Shown piece after piece: positions 19,101 through 29,477 of a DNA stretch of 64,000 bases (positions within the stretch are counted from its first letter, which is position 1; every line of letters starts with the position of its first letter). Source of the stretch: Rhodoferax lacus (GTDB lineage: Bacteria; Pseudomonadota; Gammaproteobacteria; Burkholderiales; Burkholderiaceae_C); the NCBI RefSeq assembly GCF_003415675.1, contig NZ_QFZK01000015.1, positions 17,312-81,311 of the forward strand, written 5' to 3'. The position numbers and the translations under genes are program-made. The notes under the pieces are model-generated. The model was given only the letters and a program-made list of their open reading frames with translations. It searched no databases and was not told the origin of the DNA.

Positions 19101-20522
19101 CTAAGCCAGCCGCGCGGTGTGGCGCGCAATCTGCAAGCGCACCTGTGCGGGGGCCGTGCCACCCAGAATATTGCGGGCATTGAGCGAGCCGCGCAGGCTC
19201 AAGACCTCAAACACATCGGCCTCGATCTGGGGGTTGAAGGCCTGCAGTTCGGCCAGCGACAGCTCGGACAGGTCAACACCCTTGGCAATCGCCGTCTTCA
19301 CCGCATGGGCCACCACCTCGTGGGCGTCGCGGAAGGCCAGGCCTTTTTTGACCATGTAGTCGGCCAGATCGGTGGCCGTGGCGTAGCCGCGGCGTGCCGC
19401 GCGCTCCATCGCCTCTGGCTTGACGGTGATGCCGCCCACCATCTCGGCAAAGATGCGCAGCGTGTCTTTGAGCGTGTCCACGGTGTCGAACAGCGGCTCT
19501 TTGTCTTCCTGGTTGTCCTTGTTGTAGGCCAGGGGCTGGCCCTTCATCAGGGTGATCAGCCCCATCAAATGGCCTACCACGCGGCCCGTCTTGCCGCGTG
19601 CCAGCTCTGGTACGTCGGGGTTTTTCTTCTGCGGCATGATGGAGCTGCCAGTGCAAAAACGGTCGGCAATGTCGATGAAGCCAAAGCTCTGGCTCATCCA
19701 CAAAATCAGCTCTTCCGACAGGCGGCTGATGTGCACCATGGCCAGGGACGCGGCGGCGGTGAATTCAATGGCGAAGTCGCGGTCACTCACAGCGTCCAGG
19801 CTGTTCTGGCACACACCTTCCATACCCAGTGTTTGGGCAACCCGTTCGCGGTCCAGCGGGTAGCTCGTTCCCGCCAGGGCGGCAGCGCCCAGTGGCAGGC
19901 GATTGACGCGCCGGCGCACGTCCTGCATGCGCTCGGCATCGCGGCTGAACATTTCCACATAGGCCAGCATGTGGTGGCCAAAGCTCACGGGTTGGGCCAC
20001 CTGCAGGTGGGTGAAACCTGGCAGGATCACGTCCACGTTTTTGTCGGCCAGGGCCAGCAAGGCCTTTTGCAGGTCGGTCAGCAGGCCGCCAATCAGGTCA
20101 ATCTCGCCTCGCAACCACAGGCGCACATCAGTGGCCACCTGGTCGTTGCGGCTGCGCCCGGTGTGCAGGCGCTTGCCGGCATCGCCCACGAGTTGCGTGA
20201 GGCGCGCCTCGATGTTCAGGTGCACGTCCTCCAGATCCAGCTTCCATTCAAAGTGGCCTGCTTCGATTTCGCTGCGGATGGTGGCCATGCCGCTTTGGAT
20301 AGACGCGTGGTCGGCGGCGTTGATGATGCCCTGGTGGCAAAGCATGTCGGCATGCGCCAGGCTGCCGGTGATGTCGGCCAGCCACAGGCGCTTGTCGAAG
20401 AACACGCTGGAGGTGTAACGCTTGACCAGATCACTCATGGGTTCGGAAAACAGCGCGGACCAGGCTTGGGATTTGTTGTCGAGTTGGTTGTCAGACGGGG
20501 CAGAGGTGGGCTTGGAGGACAT
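19101..20522 (-). CDS. argH: Argininosuccinate lyase
   Basis: A 473-residue cytosolic enzyme that splits argininosuccinate into arginine and fumarate, the last step of arginine synthesis. Fumarase-superfamily signatures are [13 protein letters not shown] (about 120-132), [11 protein letters not shown] with general acid/base H172, and the mobile catalytic loop [12 protein letters not shown] (serines 293/294). The ATG at 20522 is chosen because upstream codons read non-conserved sequence toward the divergent kinase gene. Divergence from the AlgZ/AlgR pair, with a 54-base gap, is a usual arrangement in Burkholderiales. Length is normal and nothing is missing. Confidence 0.96.
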   Translation of the reverse strand: MSSKPTSAPSDNQLDNKSQAWSALFSEPMSDLVKRYTSSVFFDKRLWLADITGSLAHADMLCHQGIINAADHASIQSGMATIRSEIEAGHFEWKLDLEDVHLNIEARLTQLVGDAGKRLHTGRSRNDQVATDVRLWLRGEIDLIGGLLTDLQKALLALADKNVDVILPGFTHLQVAQPVSFGHHMLAYVEMFSRDAERMQDVRRRVNRLPLGAAALAGTSYPLDRERVAQTLGMEGVCQNSLDAVSDRDFAIEFTAAASLAMVHISRLSEELILWMSQSFGFIDIADRFCTGSSIMPQKKNPDVPELARGKTGRVVGHLMGLITLMKGQPLAYNKDNQEDKEPLFDTVDTLKDTLRIFAEMVGGITVKPEAMERAARRGYATATDLADYMVKKGLAFRDAHEVVAHAVKTAIAKGVDLSELSLAELQAFNPQIEADVFEVLSLRGSLNARNILGGTAPAQVRLQIARHTARLA

Positions 20523-20576
20523 GGGCAGGGCAAGAATGGGACCAGCGCCACAAAAGGCGTCAGAATCCGGTGAAAC

Positions 20577-21614
20577 ATGGAAGAGACCCAAATATTATCG
20601 ACGTTCCAGGAGACGGCCCCTCCTGCCGCACCGGTGCCGCCGGCCACCGCCCTGGTTTTTGATGCCTGCCAGTTCGGTGTGGTGCTGCGCGCCGTGCTGT
20701 TTGTGGAGGTGTCCATTGCGGCTGCGGTGATGTTTGACAGCCACGCTGTGCTCGACTGGCTGGGCCGCCTGTCCATGGCCACGGGTGCGGCATTGCCTGC
20801 CGTGCTGGTGTGGTTGATGCTGGCCTGCCTGGGCAAGCGCTGGCTGGCGCGCCTGCAGCCCGGTTGGCAATACCTGCTGGCCGTCATCCTGGGTGCGCTG
20901 GCCGCACTCTATGGTTGTGGTTTGCTGGCCATGACGGGGCTGGTACCCAAGCCGCCCTGGCTTGCCAGCGCCTTCAGTGGCATGGTGCTATCTTCGGCAC
21001 TGGTTGGCGGCCTGGTATTGCGGGCCAAGGGCCGCACGCCGGCCCAGACGGCTGCGCGCCTGAATGACCTGCAAAGCCGCATACGGCCGCACTTTCTGTT
21101 CAACACCCTCAACAGTGCCATTGCCCTGGTGCGGGCCGAGCCGGCCAAGGCGGAAAGCTTGCTGGAAGACCTGAGCGACCTGTTTCGCCATGCCCTGGTA
21201 GACCACGGGGAGTCGGTCACCCTGGCCGAAGAAATCACCCTGGCGCGCCGTTACCTGGCCATTGAGCAGATTCGCTTTGGCGAACGCCTGCACGTGGAAT
21301 GGCATCTGGACCCCTCTGCCGACGGTGCTCGCCTGCCACCCCTCTTGCTGCAGCCGCTGGTGGAAAACGCGGTGCGCCACGGCGTGGAGCCCAGCCCCAG
21401 CGGGGCCGAGTTGGTCATCTCCACGCGGCGGCGTGGCGGGGTGGTGGTCATCAAGGTCAGCAACACGGTGCCTGCTGGCCCCGGCCCGGCCGGGATGGGC
21501 GAGGCCTTGCGCAATGTGCGGGAGCGCCTGTCGTTGTTGCACGACGTGCAGGGCCAGTTCAGCTGCGGAACCCACGGTGGCGTTTTTCAGGTGCGCATGG
21601 AGGTGCCGGTATGA
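20577..21614 (+). CDS. algZ: LytS/AlgZ-type sensor histidine kinase
   Basis: A 345-residue membrane kinase. Four hydrophobic segments are visible at about 34-52, 68-86, 98-120 and 129-148, with no large periplasmic domain. The His_kinase region starts [18 protein letters not shown], with phospho-acceptor H172, and the ATP-binding part has [17 protein letters not shown]. This layout (LytS/YehU class, FimS/AlgZ) pairs with LytTR-type regulators. The stop overlaps the start of the response-regulator gene as ATGA. In relatives the pair controls type IV pili and twitching; here the role is inferred from family and position next to argH. Confidence 0.9.
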   Translation: MEETQILSTFQETAPPAAPVPPATALVFDACQFGVVLRAVLFVEVSIAAAVMFDSHAVLDWLGRLSMATGAALPAVLVWLMLACLGKRWLARLQPGWQYLLAVILGALAALYGCGLLAMTGLVPKPPWLASAFSGMVLSSALVGGLVLRAKGRTPAQTAARLNDLQSRIRPHFLFNTLNSAIALVRAEPAKAESLLEDLSDLFRHALVDHGESVTLAEEITLARRYLAIEQIRFGERLHVEWHLDPSADGARLPPLLLQPLVENAVRHGVEPSPSGAELVISTRRRGGVVVIKVSNTVPAGPGPAGMGEALRNVRERLSLLHDVQGQFSCGTHGGVFQVRMEVPV

Positions 21615-22369
21615 GCGCTGTCTTGCGGGTGCTGGTGGTGGACGACGAGGAACTGGCGCGCACACGCCTGACCACGCTGTTGGCGGATGGTGTGGCACCC
21701 CGCGCGCAAGCCGTTGCGCTGGCCGCGAATGCCGTTGAGGCCATGCATGCTTTGCAGCACCAACACTTTGACGTGGTGCTGTTGGACATCCACATGCCCG
21801 GCATCGACGGCTTGGCGCTGGCGCAGACCATGCAATCGCTCAGCGACGCGCCGGCCGTGATTTTTGTGACGGCGCACGCCGAGCACGCGCTGCAAGCCTT
21901 TGAGCTGGACGCCACCGACTACCTGACCAAACCGGTGCGGCTGGACCGTCTGCAAGCTGCATTGCTGAAGGCCCAGCGCTATGTGCAGGCACGCAGCGCC
22001 CAGGCCACGGTGGAGGCGGTACAGCCCGAAGAAGTGCTTCTGATACAGGACCGCAACCGCACTGAACGCCTGCCGCTGGACGAGGTGGTGTACTTCAAGG
22101 CCGAGCTCAAATACATCACCGTGCGCACTGCCTTGCGCAGCTTTATTCTGGACACCTCGCTCAACGAGCTGGAAGAAAAATACGGCGCGCGCTTCATGCG
22201 CATCCACCGCAACGCCCTGATTGCAAGGCACGCGGCGCGCGCCCTGCAAAAGCACCATGACCCGGAAGAAGGCGAGGGCTGGGCCCTGCGCCTCGATGGG
22301 GTGAGCGAGCTGCTGTTTGTGTCGCGCCGGCAACTGGCGGCGGTGCGGGAGATGCTGGGGCGGGGATAG
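21611..22369 (+). CDS. algR: LytTR-type response regulator (AlgR-like)
   Basis: A 252-residue transcription factor. The receiver domain holds the acidic pair D11-D12, phosphorylation site D59 in VVLLDIHMPGIDG, and the switch region VTAHAEHAL with K in DYLTKPVRL. The C-terminal LytTR DNA-binding domain reads VVYFKAELKYITVR and ends RFMRIHRNALIARHA. The ATG at 21611 overlaps the kinase stop, so the two genes are translationally coupled. The likely role is control of surface functions such as type IV pili, as for AlgR; direct targets are not visible in this window. The gene is followed by a 379-base non-coding stretch, whereas relatives often continue quickly to ppc or hemC. Confidence 0.92.
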   Translation: MSAVLRVLVVDDEELARTRLTTLLADGVAPRAQAVALAANAVEAMHALQHQHFDVVLLDIHMPGIDGLALAQTMQSLSDAPAVIFVTAHAEHALQAFELDATDYLTKPVRLDRLQAALLKAQRYVQARSAQATVEAVQPEEVLLIQDRNRTERLPLDEVVYFKAELKYITVRTALRSFILDTSLNELEEKYGARFMRIHRNALIARHAARALQKHHDPEEGEGWALRLDGVSELLFVSRRQLAAVREMLGRG

Positions 22370-22748
22370 GGATGTTGGCTTGGTTGTGCCTGTGGAGGTG
22401 TGGACGCCTGCGTGTGGCTGTAGCTGGCGAACCGGGTATCCTTGCTTCGGCCCTGCTCGCGGGCGGCTGCTCCTGATCCGTTAAGGTTGCTGCGTTAAGT
22501 ACGCGCTTGCATTTCCTTCTTTGCGGCAACAGCGAATGGGGGCCTGCGCCAGGGCACCCGGTTCGCCGGGATGCGGGTGCTGTGTCCGGACGCTGGGACG
22601 CAGCATTGGCCCTCTTCCGAAAATTTCACAGCTCTTTGCCGCTTCACTGAGCTTTATTGAATGGTCACAATGCCGCGACAGCAGTCATTCAAAGGTTTGG
22701 ACAAACTCGTTACAGTTGGCTCGATAAGCTCAACTCTTGGAGGCACCC
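22370..22748. other. Non-coding stretch between algR and the methyltransferase
   Basis: 379 bases without a convincing gene. It contains an inverted repeat GCACCCG (22554-22560) / CGGGTGC (22574-22580) with an inner CCGG-TTCG-CCGG, which would fold into a compact hairpin. Composition changes from GC-rich to more AT-rich after about 22620, matching the gene that follows. I see no tRNA, no clear terminator U-tract and no recognisable promoter. Confidence 0.4.
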
Positions 22749-23567
22749 ATGGTCGTTACTAATGAAGACAGGCTCTTCACTGGCTCAATTCCGCAGCTGT
22801 ACGACGACTACATGGTTCCGTTGATATTTGAGCCCTATGCTGCTGACATTGCCCCCCGCGTCGCGATGCTCCAGCCGGGGAGCGTGCTGGAAATTGCAGC
22901 TGGTACTGGTGTAGTGACTAGGCACCTCGCAAATGCCTTGGCGCCTGAAGTTCGCATCGTTGCGACTGACCTGAATCAAGCGATGATCGACCGAGCCGTC
23001 ACAGTCGGTACGAGCCGCGAAGTTGAGTGGCGCCAAGCAGATGCGATGCAACTGCCGTTCCCGGACGAAAGCTTTGATGTGGTTGTCTGCCAGTTCGGTG
23101 CGATGTTCTTTCCTGACAAACCAAAGGCGTTCGCCGAAGCTAGGCGCGTACTTCGATCTGGAGGTTCCTTTGTCTTCAATGTTTGGGACACAATCGATCA
23201 GAACGAGTTTGCAGCGGTTATTACGTTTGCTCTGGAGCAGATGTTCCCGGACGATCCACCCCGTTTCATGGTTCGCACTCCTCATGGATACAGCGACGCC
23301 GCCGTAATTGCACAGCATTTAGTCGAAGGTGGCTTTGATCAAAGGCCCGTAATCACAACTGTGACGGCAAAGAGCAGTGCGACGTCAGCCAACATCCCAG
23401 CGATCGCTTACTGCCAGGGCACGGTGCTCAGAAGCGAAATTGAGACGAGAGATCCTTCGAGGCTGGTCGAGGCAACAAACGCAGCTGTAGCTGAAATCAG
23501 CAAGAGATTTGGCAATGGCGCTGTCGAGGGCAAGATACAAGCCCACATCATCGTCGCCAACAGATAG
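22749..23567 (+). CDS. Class I SAM-dependent methyltransferase
   Basis: A 272-residue soluble methyltransferase of the Methyltransf_11/UbiE-like type. Motif I is VLEIAAGTGVVTRHLAN (about 46-62), motif II VATDLNQAMIDRA, then WRQADAMQLPFPDESFDVVV and the post-motif RRVLRSGGSFVFNVWD. The substrate cannot be told; closest in flavour are small-molecule C- or O-methyltransferases. The start ATG at 22749 has GGAGG five bases upstream; an earlier in-frame TTG at 22737 is less likely. Codon use is unlike the neighbours (many ATA, GTT, ACT, TCA codons, lower GC), and the gene sits between algR and ppc. I infer recent horizontal acquisition. Confidence 0.85.
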   Translation: MVVTNEDRLFTGSIPQLYDDYMVPLIFEPYAADIAPRVAMLQPGSVLEIAAGTGVVTRHLANALAPEVRIVATDLNQAMIDRAVTVGTSREVEWRQADAMQLPFPDESFDVVVCQFGAMFFPDKPKAFAEARRVLRSGGSFVFNVWDTIDQNEFAAVITFALEQMFPDDPPRFMVRTPHGYSDAAVIAQHLVEGGFDQRPVITTVTAKSSATSANIPAIAYCQGTVLRSEIETRDPSRLVEATNAAVAEISKRFGNGAVEGKIQAHIIVANR

Positions 23568-23630
23568 CTATCCTTTTGAAAATGACGGAAGACTGGTTCC
23601 AGCCCGTCTAGGTCATTCAACAGATAGCTA
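23558..23630. repeat. 13-bp direct repeat pair after the methyltransferase
   Basis: CAACAGATAGCTA occurs at 23558-23570, overlapping the stop codon of the methyltransferase gene, and again at 23618-23630. The copies are perfect and 60 bases apart. This may be a footprint of a duplication or insertion event at the 3' edge of the atypical segment. The remaining bases up to the ppc stop show nothing else. Confidence 0.7.
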
Positions 23631-23724
23631 GCTGCAGCGACCAAAGTGGCTCTGCAGCCAACTCAACCCCACGCACCTTGCGCGAGGTCTGCGGTCACCA
23701 TGCCCAGGAAGCAGGCGCCCTACC

Positions 23725-26583
23725 TCAACCCGTGTTGCGCAGCCCCGCCGCAATCCCGTTGATCGAGATGTGAATGCCGCGCTGCACCCGCTCGTCGGCA
23801 ATGCCGGCGCGGTAGCGGCGCACCAGTTCCACCTGCAGGTGGTGCAGGGGGTCGATGTAGGGGAAGCGGTGCTTGATGGAGCGCTGCAGCGAGGCGTTGC
23901 TGGCCAGGCGCTGCTTCTCGCCGGTGATCAGCACCAGCGCATGGGCGGTGGCGTGCCATTCGGCTTCAATCGCGCTGAAGATCTTCTTGCGCAGCTTGGT
24001 ATCGCTGACCAGTTCGGCATAGCGCGAGGCCAGGGCCAGATCGCTCTTGGCCATGACCATGTCCATGTTGGAGAGCAGGGTCTTGAAGAAGGGCCACTGC
24101 TTGTACATCTTCTGCAGCACGGCCAGGCGCTCTTTGGATTGCGCGGGGGTGGCGCCTTCAATAAAGCTGTTCACCGCCGAGCCAAAGCCAAACCAGCCCG
24201 GCAATGTCAGGCGGCACTGGCCCCAGCTGAAGCCCCAGGGAATGGCGCGCAGGTCTTCAATGGCCTGCGTGGCTTTGCGCGAGGCCGGGCGCGAGCCGAT
24301 GTTGAGCTCGGCAATTTCGCGCAGCGGCGTGGAGCTGAAGAAGTACTCGGTAAAGCCGGGGGTCTCATACACCAGCGCGCGGTAGGCCGCCATGCTGAGC
24401 TGCGAGAGTTCGGCCGCCGTATCCAGAAAGGCCTTGGTGGCGGACTTGGTGGGCTGTAAGAGCGTGGCTTCCAGCGTGGCTGCCACCAGGGTTTCGAGGT
24501 TGCGCCGGCCGATCTCGGGGTTGGCGTATTTGGACCCAATCACTTCGCCCTGTTCGGTCAGGCGGATCTGTCCGCGCACCGTGCCGGGGGGCTGGGCCAG
24601 GATGGCCTGGTAGCTGGGGCCGCCGCCGCGTCCCACCGTGCCGCCTCGGCCATGGAACATGCGCAGCTTGATCTTGTGGTCCTTGGCCAGTTCGTCAAAC
24701 AGTTCCACCAGGGCAATCTCGGCGCGGTACAGCTCCCAGTTGCTGGTGAAGATGCCGCCGTCCTTGTTACTGTCGGAGTAGCCCAGCATGATGTCCTGCT
24801 CACAGCCGCTGCGCTTGACCAGTTCGGCCACACCGGGCAACTGGTAGAACTCGCGCATGATGGGCGCGGCATTGCGCAGGTCTTCGATGGTTTCGAACAG
24901 CGGCACCACGATCAGGTCGCTGTGGCCTTTGTCATCCAGCGTGCCCTGCATCAGGCCCACTTCTTTTTGCAGCAACAACACTTCCAGCAAATCGCTCACG
25001 GTCTCGGTGTGGCTGATGATGTAGTGGCGTATGGCCTCGTGGCCAAAGCGCGAGCGCATCTCCTTGGCCATGGCAAATATCGCCAGCTCGGCCACCGCGT
25101 GTGCCGAGTAGTTGGCGCCGTGCACGCGCAAGGGGCGTGCGTCGTTGAGCAGGCGCAGCAGCAGCGTGCGCTTGGCCGCCTCATCCAATGACTGGTAAGA
25201 CGACTCGACGCGGGCGGTGGCCAGCAGCTCGGCCACCACTTCCTCGTGCTTGTCGGAGCTTTGGCGCAGGTCCACCGTGGCCAGGTGGAAGCCGAACACT
25301 TCCACGGCGCGTATCAGGGGGTGCAGGCGCTGGGCCGTGAGGGCAGCACCGTGGTGGGCCTGCAGCGAGGCTTCAATCACGCGCAGGTCGGCAACAAATT
25401 CTTCGGCAGTCTTGTAAGCGTTTTGCGGGGCCACGGCGTGGCGCGCGGCGGTGGTGCCGGTCAGGTCCTGCAGGGTGGCCGCCAGGCGTGCATAAACGCC
25501 GGTGAGGGCGCGGCGGTAGGGCTCGTCCTTGCGGTGTTCATTGGTGTCGGGCGAGCTTTCGGCCAGCGCCTCCATCTCAGGCGTGCAGCGGTTGAGCAGG
25601 GCGGAAATCGAGAGCTCACCACCCAGGAAGTGCACTTCTGTCAGGTAGTGGCGCAGCGCCACTTCGCTCTGGCGGCGCAGGGCGTATTCCAGGGTCTGGG
25701 CGCTGACGTTGGGGTTGCCGTCGCGGTCGCCGCCAATCCACTGGCCCATGCGCAGGAAGGTGTGCACCGGCTGGCTGCCCAACAGCTCTTCCATCTCGGC
25801 GTAGAGCTTGGGGATCTCGCGCAGGAAGGTGGATTCGTAATAGCTCAGGGCGTTTTCGATCTCGTCGGACACGGTGAGCTTGCTGTAGCGCAACAGGCGG
25901 GTCTGCCACAGCTGCATCACACGGGCACGCATCTGGGCCTCGTTGGCGGCCAGCTCTTTCGGGGTCAGTGCGTCCTTCTTGCCCTCAAAGGGGAAGGCGC
26001 GTTGCTTGATGTCGTCGCGTGCGGTCAGCAACTGGGCGATGTCGCGCTCGGCATCCAGAATGCTTTTGCGCTGCACCTCGGTGGGGTGGGCGGTGAGCAC
26101 CGGGGCCACATAGCTTTGCGCCAGCGTCTGCGAAATCACACGTGGCGAAATGCCGGCCCAACGCAGGCGCGACATGGCCACTTCGATGCTGCCTTCCTGC
26201 GTGTCACCGGCGCGCTCATGCACGGCGCGGCGGCGGATGTGGTGGCGGTCTTCGGCCAGGTTGGCCAGGTGCGAAAAATAGGTGAAGGCGCGGATCACGC
26301 TCACCGTCTGGTCACCGCTCAAGCCCTTGAGCAGGCGCTTGAGGGCCTTGTCGGCTTCATGATCGGCGTCGCGCCGGAAGGCCACCGAGAGCTTGCGGAT
26401 CTGCTCGATCAGCTCATAGGCCTCCACACCCTCCTGCTCGCGTATCACGTCACCCAGGATCCGGCCCAAAAACCGGATGTCCTCCACCAGGGGGCGTTCG
26501 TTGTCTTTATTACGTTTGTTTGCCAGAGCGGTGGAGGTGGCAGCAGACGTGGCGGCGGGGGCTGGAGGGGGGGTGGTCTTCAT
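23725..26583 (-). CDS. ppc: Phosphoenolpyruvate carboxylase
   Basis: A 952-residue anaplerotic enzyme making oxaloacetate from phosphoenolpyruvate and bicarbonate. The catalytic histidine region is [13 protein letters not shown] (H166). The mobile glycine-rich loop [14 protein letters not shown] (from H644) is intact. The lysine/arginine block [11 protein letters not shown] is present, and the C-terminus ends in the expected [11 protein letters not shown]. The ATG at 26583 gives a short Ala/Pro/Thr-rich leader of about 25 residues before conserved sequence; an ATG six codons upstream is also in frame. The 54-base gap to the divergent hemC must hold promoters for both. Arrangement ppc/hemC back to back is usual in Burkholderiales. 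Confidence 0.97.
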   Translation of the reverse strand: MKTTPPPAPAATSAATSTALANKRNKDNERPLVEDIRFLGRILGDVIREQEGVEAYELIEQIRKLSVAFRRDADHEADKALKRLLKGLSGDQTVSVIRAFTYFSHLANLAEDRHHIRRRAVHERAGDTQEGSIEVAMSRLRWAGISPRVISQTLAQSYVAPVLTAHPTEVQRKSILDAERDIAQLLTARDDIKQRAFPFEGKKDALTPKELAANEAQMRARVMQLWQTRLLRYSKLTVSDEIENALSYYESTFLREIPKLYAEMEELLGSQPVHTFLRMGQWIGGDRDGNPNVSAQTLEYALRRQSEVALRHYLTEVHFLGGELSISALLNRCTPEMEALAESSPDTNEHRKDEPYRRALTGVYARLAATLQDLTGTTAARHAVAPQNAYKTAEEFVADLRVIEASLQAHHGAALTAQRLHPLIRAVEVFGFHLATVDLRQSSDKHEEVVAELLATARVESSYQSLDEAAKRTLLLRLLNDARPLRVHGANYSAHAVAELAIFAMAKEMRSRFGHEAIRHYIISHTETVSDLLEVLLLQKEVGLMQGTLDDKGHSDLIVVPLFETIEDLRNAAPIMREFYQLPGVAELVKRSGCEQDIMLGYSDSNKDGGIFTSNWELYRAEIALVELFDELAKDHKIKLRMFHGRGGTVGRGGGPSYQAILAQPPGTVRGQIRLTEQGEVIGSKYANPEIGRRNLETLVAATLEATLLQPTKSATKAFLDTAAELSQLSMAAYRALVYETPGFTEYFFSSTPLREIAELNIGSRPASRKATQAIEDLRAIPWGFSWGQCRLTLPGWFGFGSAVNSFIEGATPAQSKERLAVLQKMYKQWPFFKTLLSNMDMVMAKSDLALASRYAELVSDTKLRKKIFSAIEAEWHATAHALVLITGEKQRLASNASLQRSIKHRFPYIDPLHHLQVELVRRYRAGIADERVQRGIHISINGIAAGLRNTG

Positions 26584-26637
26584 GGGAGACCATGCTAGCA
26601 TTCAGAAAGAACGTCCCGTTACAGATAGGTTACCGCA

Positions 26638-27567
26638 GTGCAACATTTCACCATCGCCACCCGTGAAAGCCGCCTGGCTTTGTGGCAAGCAAACCACGTT
26701 AAGGCTCTTTTGGAGCAACAAGGCCATCAGGTCACCCTTTTGGGTATGACCACCTTGGGCGACCAGATCCTGGACCGGTCCTTGAGCAAGGTTGGCGGCA
26801 AAGGCCTGTTTGTGAAGGAGCTGGAGACCGCACTGCAGGACGGCAAAGCCGACCTGGCCGTGCACTCGCTCAAGGACGTGCCCATGGAATTGCCGCCCGG
26901 CTTTGAGCTGGCCTGCGTGATGGAACGCGAAGACCCGCGCGATGCCTGGGTGTCCCCCAAGTACGCCCGCCTGCAGGACCTGCCGCAGGGCGCCGTGGTG
27001 GGGACTTCGAGCCTGCGCCGCATGGCCCTGGTGCGTGCGCTGCGCCCGGACCTGAAGATCGAGCCCCTGCGCGGCAACCTGGACACGCGCCTGCGCAAGC
27101 TCGATGAAGGCTTGTACGACGGCATTGTGCTGGCCGCTGCCGGCCTGATGCGCCTGGGCTTGGCCGAGCGCATACGCACTGTGTTTGAAACCACCGAGAT
27201 GCTGCCGGCGGCTGGCCAGGGCGCCCTGGGCATTGAAATCTGCAGCGGGCGCGATGACGTCACGCAGGCCCTGTCGCACCTGATGGATACCAAGACCTGG
27301 CTGGTGGTCAGCGCCGAGCGCGCCGTCAGCCGCGTGATGGGTGGCAGCTGCTCCATGCCGCTGGCAGCCCATGCCGTGTTCAACGGTACGGTGCTGGAGA
27401 TGCGCGCCGCCTGGGGTGACCCGGAGGGCGTGCAGCCACTGGTGCATGCAAGCGACAAAGCCACTGTCACTGACACCGCCAGCGCCGTGCGTTTGGGTGA
27501 AGAGGTAGCGCGCCAACTCCAGGCCCGGGTGCAGGCAGCTGTGCGGGCCGCAAAGACGGGCGACTGA
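26638..27567 (+). CDS. hemC: Hydroxymethylbilane synthase (porphobilinogen deaminase)
   Basis: A 309-residue enzyme that joins four porphobilinogens into hydroxymethylbilane for haem and other tetrapyrroles. It has VHSLKDVP with catalytic D80, [22 protein letters not shown], and [12 protein letters not shown] where C238 carries the dipyrromethane cofactor. The start is GTG (reading [16 protein letters not shown]). It opens a tight operon: its TGA shares the A with the ATG of hemD. Divergent from ppc. Confidence 0.97.
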   Translation: MQHFTIATRESRLALWQANHVKALLEQQGHQVTLLGMTTLGDQILDRSLSKVGGKGLFVKELETALQDGKADLAVHSLKDVPMELPPGFELACVMEREDPRDAWVSPKYARLQDLPQGAVVGTSSLRRMALVRALRPDLKIEPLRGNLDTRLRKLDEGLYDGIVLAAAGLMRLGLAERIRTVFETTEMLPAAGQGALGIEICSGRDDVTQALSHLMDTKTWLVVSAERAVSRVMGGSCSMPLAAHAVFNGTVLEMRAAWGDPEGVQPLVHASDKATVTDTASAVRLGEEVARQLQARVQAAVRAAKTGD

Positions 27568-28373
27568 TGCGCGTCATCGTCACCCGGCCCGCGCCCCAGG
27601 CTGGCAAGTGGGTGAACGCGTTGCGCGCTGCAGGCCTGGATGCCGTCTCCCTGCCGCTGATAGAAATTACCGGACCACCCGAACCGCAGGCCGTGCTGGC
27701 AGTCTGGCAGCGCGTCCAGGCGTTTGATGCCCTGATGTTTGTCAGCGCCAACGCGGTGGAGCAGTTCTTTGCCCTGCAGCCTGCTGGCCTGGACCTGCTG
27801 CAGGCGCCGACGCTCACCTCACCCCGCTGCTTTGCCACCGGCCCCGGTACCGTGGCCGCCTTGCTGCAGGCCGGTGTGCCAGGCAGCCGCATTGATGCAC
27901 CCGACCACACCGCGCACCAGTTTGATTCCGAAGCCTTGTGGGCCGTGGTGCATGCCCAGGTGCAGCCTGGCTGGCGCGTGCTGATTGTGCGCGGCAACTC
28001 CGATGCCGAGAACGGCGACGAGGCCGAACCCGCCCAGGGTCTGGGGCGCGATTGGCTGGCCGCACGGCTGGCGGAAAAGGGCGCTGTGGTGGAGTTCCTG
28101 GTGGCCTATGCGCGCCGTGCGCCGCTGGTTCAGGCCAGTGCCCGGGCCCTGCTGCAAGTGGCCTCCAGCGACGGCAGCCTCTGGTTGTTCAGCAGTTCCG
28201 AGGCAGTAAACAATTTGCGCAGCATGGCCCCGGGGCTGTGCTGGCATCAGGCCCGCGCCGTTGCCACGCACCCGCGCATTGCAGAGGCGGCGCGCGCTGC
28301 CGGTTTTGCTGTGGTGTGTGAGTCACGCCCGGCCATGGCTGATCTGATCGCGTCGATAGAATCGCTGGCATGA
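27567..28373 (+). CDS. hemD: Uroporphyrinogen-III synthase
   Basis: A 268-residue enzyme that cyclises hydroxymethylbilane with inversion of ring D to give uroporphyrinogen III. The sequence is only loosely conserved in this family; the recognisable parts are the start VIVTRPAPQAGKWVNALRAA, LMFVSANAVEQF, CFATGPGTVAALL and WLFSSSEAVNNL, which build the two alpha/beta lobes. One-base overlap with hemC (TGATG) and ATGA overlap with the next gene mark a translationally coupled operon, which supports the call more than the sequence alone. Confidence 0.92.
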   Translation: MRVIVTRPAPQAGKWVNALRAAGLDAVSLPLIEITGPPEPQAVLAVWQRVQAFDALMFVSANAVEQFFALQPAGLDLLQAPTLTSPRCFATGPGTVAALLQAGVPGSRIDAPDHTAHQFDSEALWAVVHAQVQPGWRVLIVRGNSDAENGDEAEPAQGLGRDWLAARLAEKGAVVEFLVAYARRAPLVQASARALLQVASSDGSLWLFSSSEAVNNLRSMAPGLCWHQARAVATHPRIAEAARAAGFAVVCESRPAMADLIASIESLA

Positions 28374-29476
28374 GTACCGAACCGGCCATCCCCCCCAATA
28401 TCGACAACGCCGAGCCTGCGCAGGCTGCACCCGCAACGGCCGGCAACGCGCCAGTGGCCGAGCGCTACGCCGCCCAGCGCTGGCTGCTGGCAGTGGCTTT
28501 GCTGGCCCTGGCCGGCTTGGTGGGCAGTGTGCTGGTGTGGCAGAAGGTAAGTGGCATGCAACAGCAACTGGCGCGGCAAAGCTCCGATACCAGCGTGCAA
28601 GCGGGTGAAGCCCGCGCCATGGCCAAGCAGTCGCAGGAGTTGGCCATGGAGACCGCAGCCAAGCTGGCCGTGACAGATGCCAAGCTGGCCGAAGTGGCCT
28701 TGCAGCGCGCCCAACTGGAAGAGCTGATGCAAAGCCTGTCACGCTCGCGCGATGAAAACCTGGTGGTGGACATTGACTCGGCATTGCGCCTGGCGCAGCA
28801 GCAGTCACAGCTTACCGGCAGCGTGGAGCCTTTGCTGGCCGCTCTCAAGAGTGCGGACCTGCGGGTGATGCGAGCCGCCCAGCCCCGCCTGACCCAGCTG
28901 CAACGCGCCATCGCCCGCGATGTGGCCCGCATCAAGGCCACGGCCCTGTCGGATACGCCTTCGTTGCTGGTCAAGCTCGATGAGCTGGTGACGCTGGCTG
29001 ACGAAATGCCGATTGCCAATGCGGTGGGCAATTCCGCTGCGGGCACCGCCGCCAATGCCGCGCGCCCCAAGGCCGCCGAGAGCAGCAAGCGCGCAGCCGA
29101 TGAATCACTGCTGTCCTGGTGGGCCCGCCTGGGCCTGCAGGTGCAAAGCGAGCTGCGCAGCCTGGTGCGCGTGAGCAAAATTGAAGACCCGGATGCTGCG
29201 CTGCTCAGCCCGGAGCAGTCGTTCTTCCTGCGTGAAAACCTCAAGCTGCGCCTGCTCAATGCGCGCCTGGGCTTGCTGTCGCGCCAGATCGAGTCTGCCC
29301 GCGGAGACCTGGGTACTGCGGCCCTGTCCATGGGGCGTTACTTTGATGCCGGCTCGCGCAAGACGCAGACGGCAGCGGCCCTGCTGCAACAGGTGCAGTC
29401 GCAGATGCGCACGCTGGACATCCCGCGTATCGACGACACCCTGGCCGCGTTGTCCACCGCAGCGGCGGGGCGCTGA
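28370..29476 (+). CDS. hemX: HemX-like membrane protein
   Basis: A 368-residue protein with a short Ala/Pro-rich cytosolic N-terminus, a single transmembrane helix at about 38-57 (WLLAVALLALAGLVGSVLVW) and a long, mostly helical outer region with heptad-like stretches (about 60-140). It fits the HemX family, often annotated as uroporphyrin-III C-methyltransferase because of its operon place, but no SAM-binding methylase signature is visible, so I take it as a structural or assembly factor for late haem enzymes. It overlaps hemD by four bases and is followed one base later by hemY. Confidence 0.88.
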   Translation: MSTEPAIPPNIDNAEPAQAAPATAGNAPVAERYAAQRWLLAVALLALAGLVGSVLVWQKVSGMQQQLARQSSDTSVQAGEARAMAKQSQELAMETAAKLAVTDAKLAEVALQRAQLEELMQSLSRSRDENLVVDIDSALRLAQQQSQLTGSVEPLLAALKSADLRVMRAAQPRLTQLQRAIARDVARIKATALSDTPSLLVKLDELVTLADEMPIANAVGNSAAGTAANAARPKAAESSKRAADESLLSWWARLGLQVQSELRSLVRVSKIEDPDAALLSPEQSFFLRENLKLRLLNARLGLLSRQIESARGDLGTAALSMGRYFDAGSRKTQTAAALLQQVQSQMRTLDIPRIDDTLAALSTAAAGR

Positions 29477-29477
29477 G

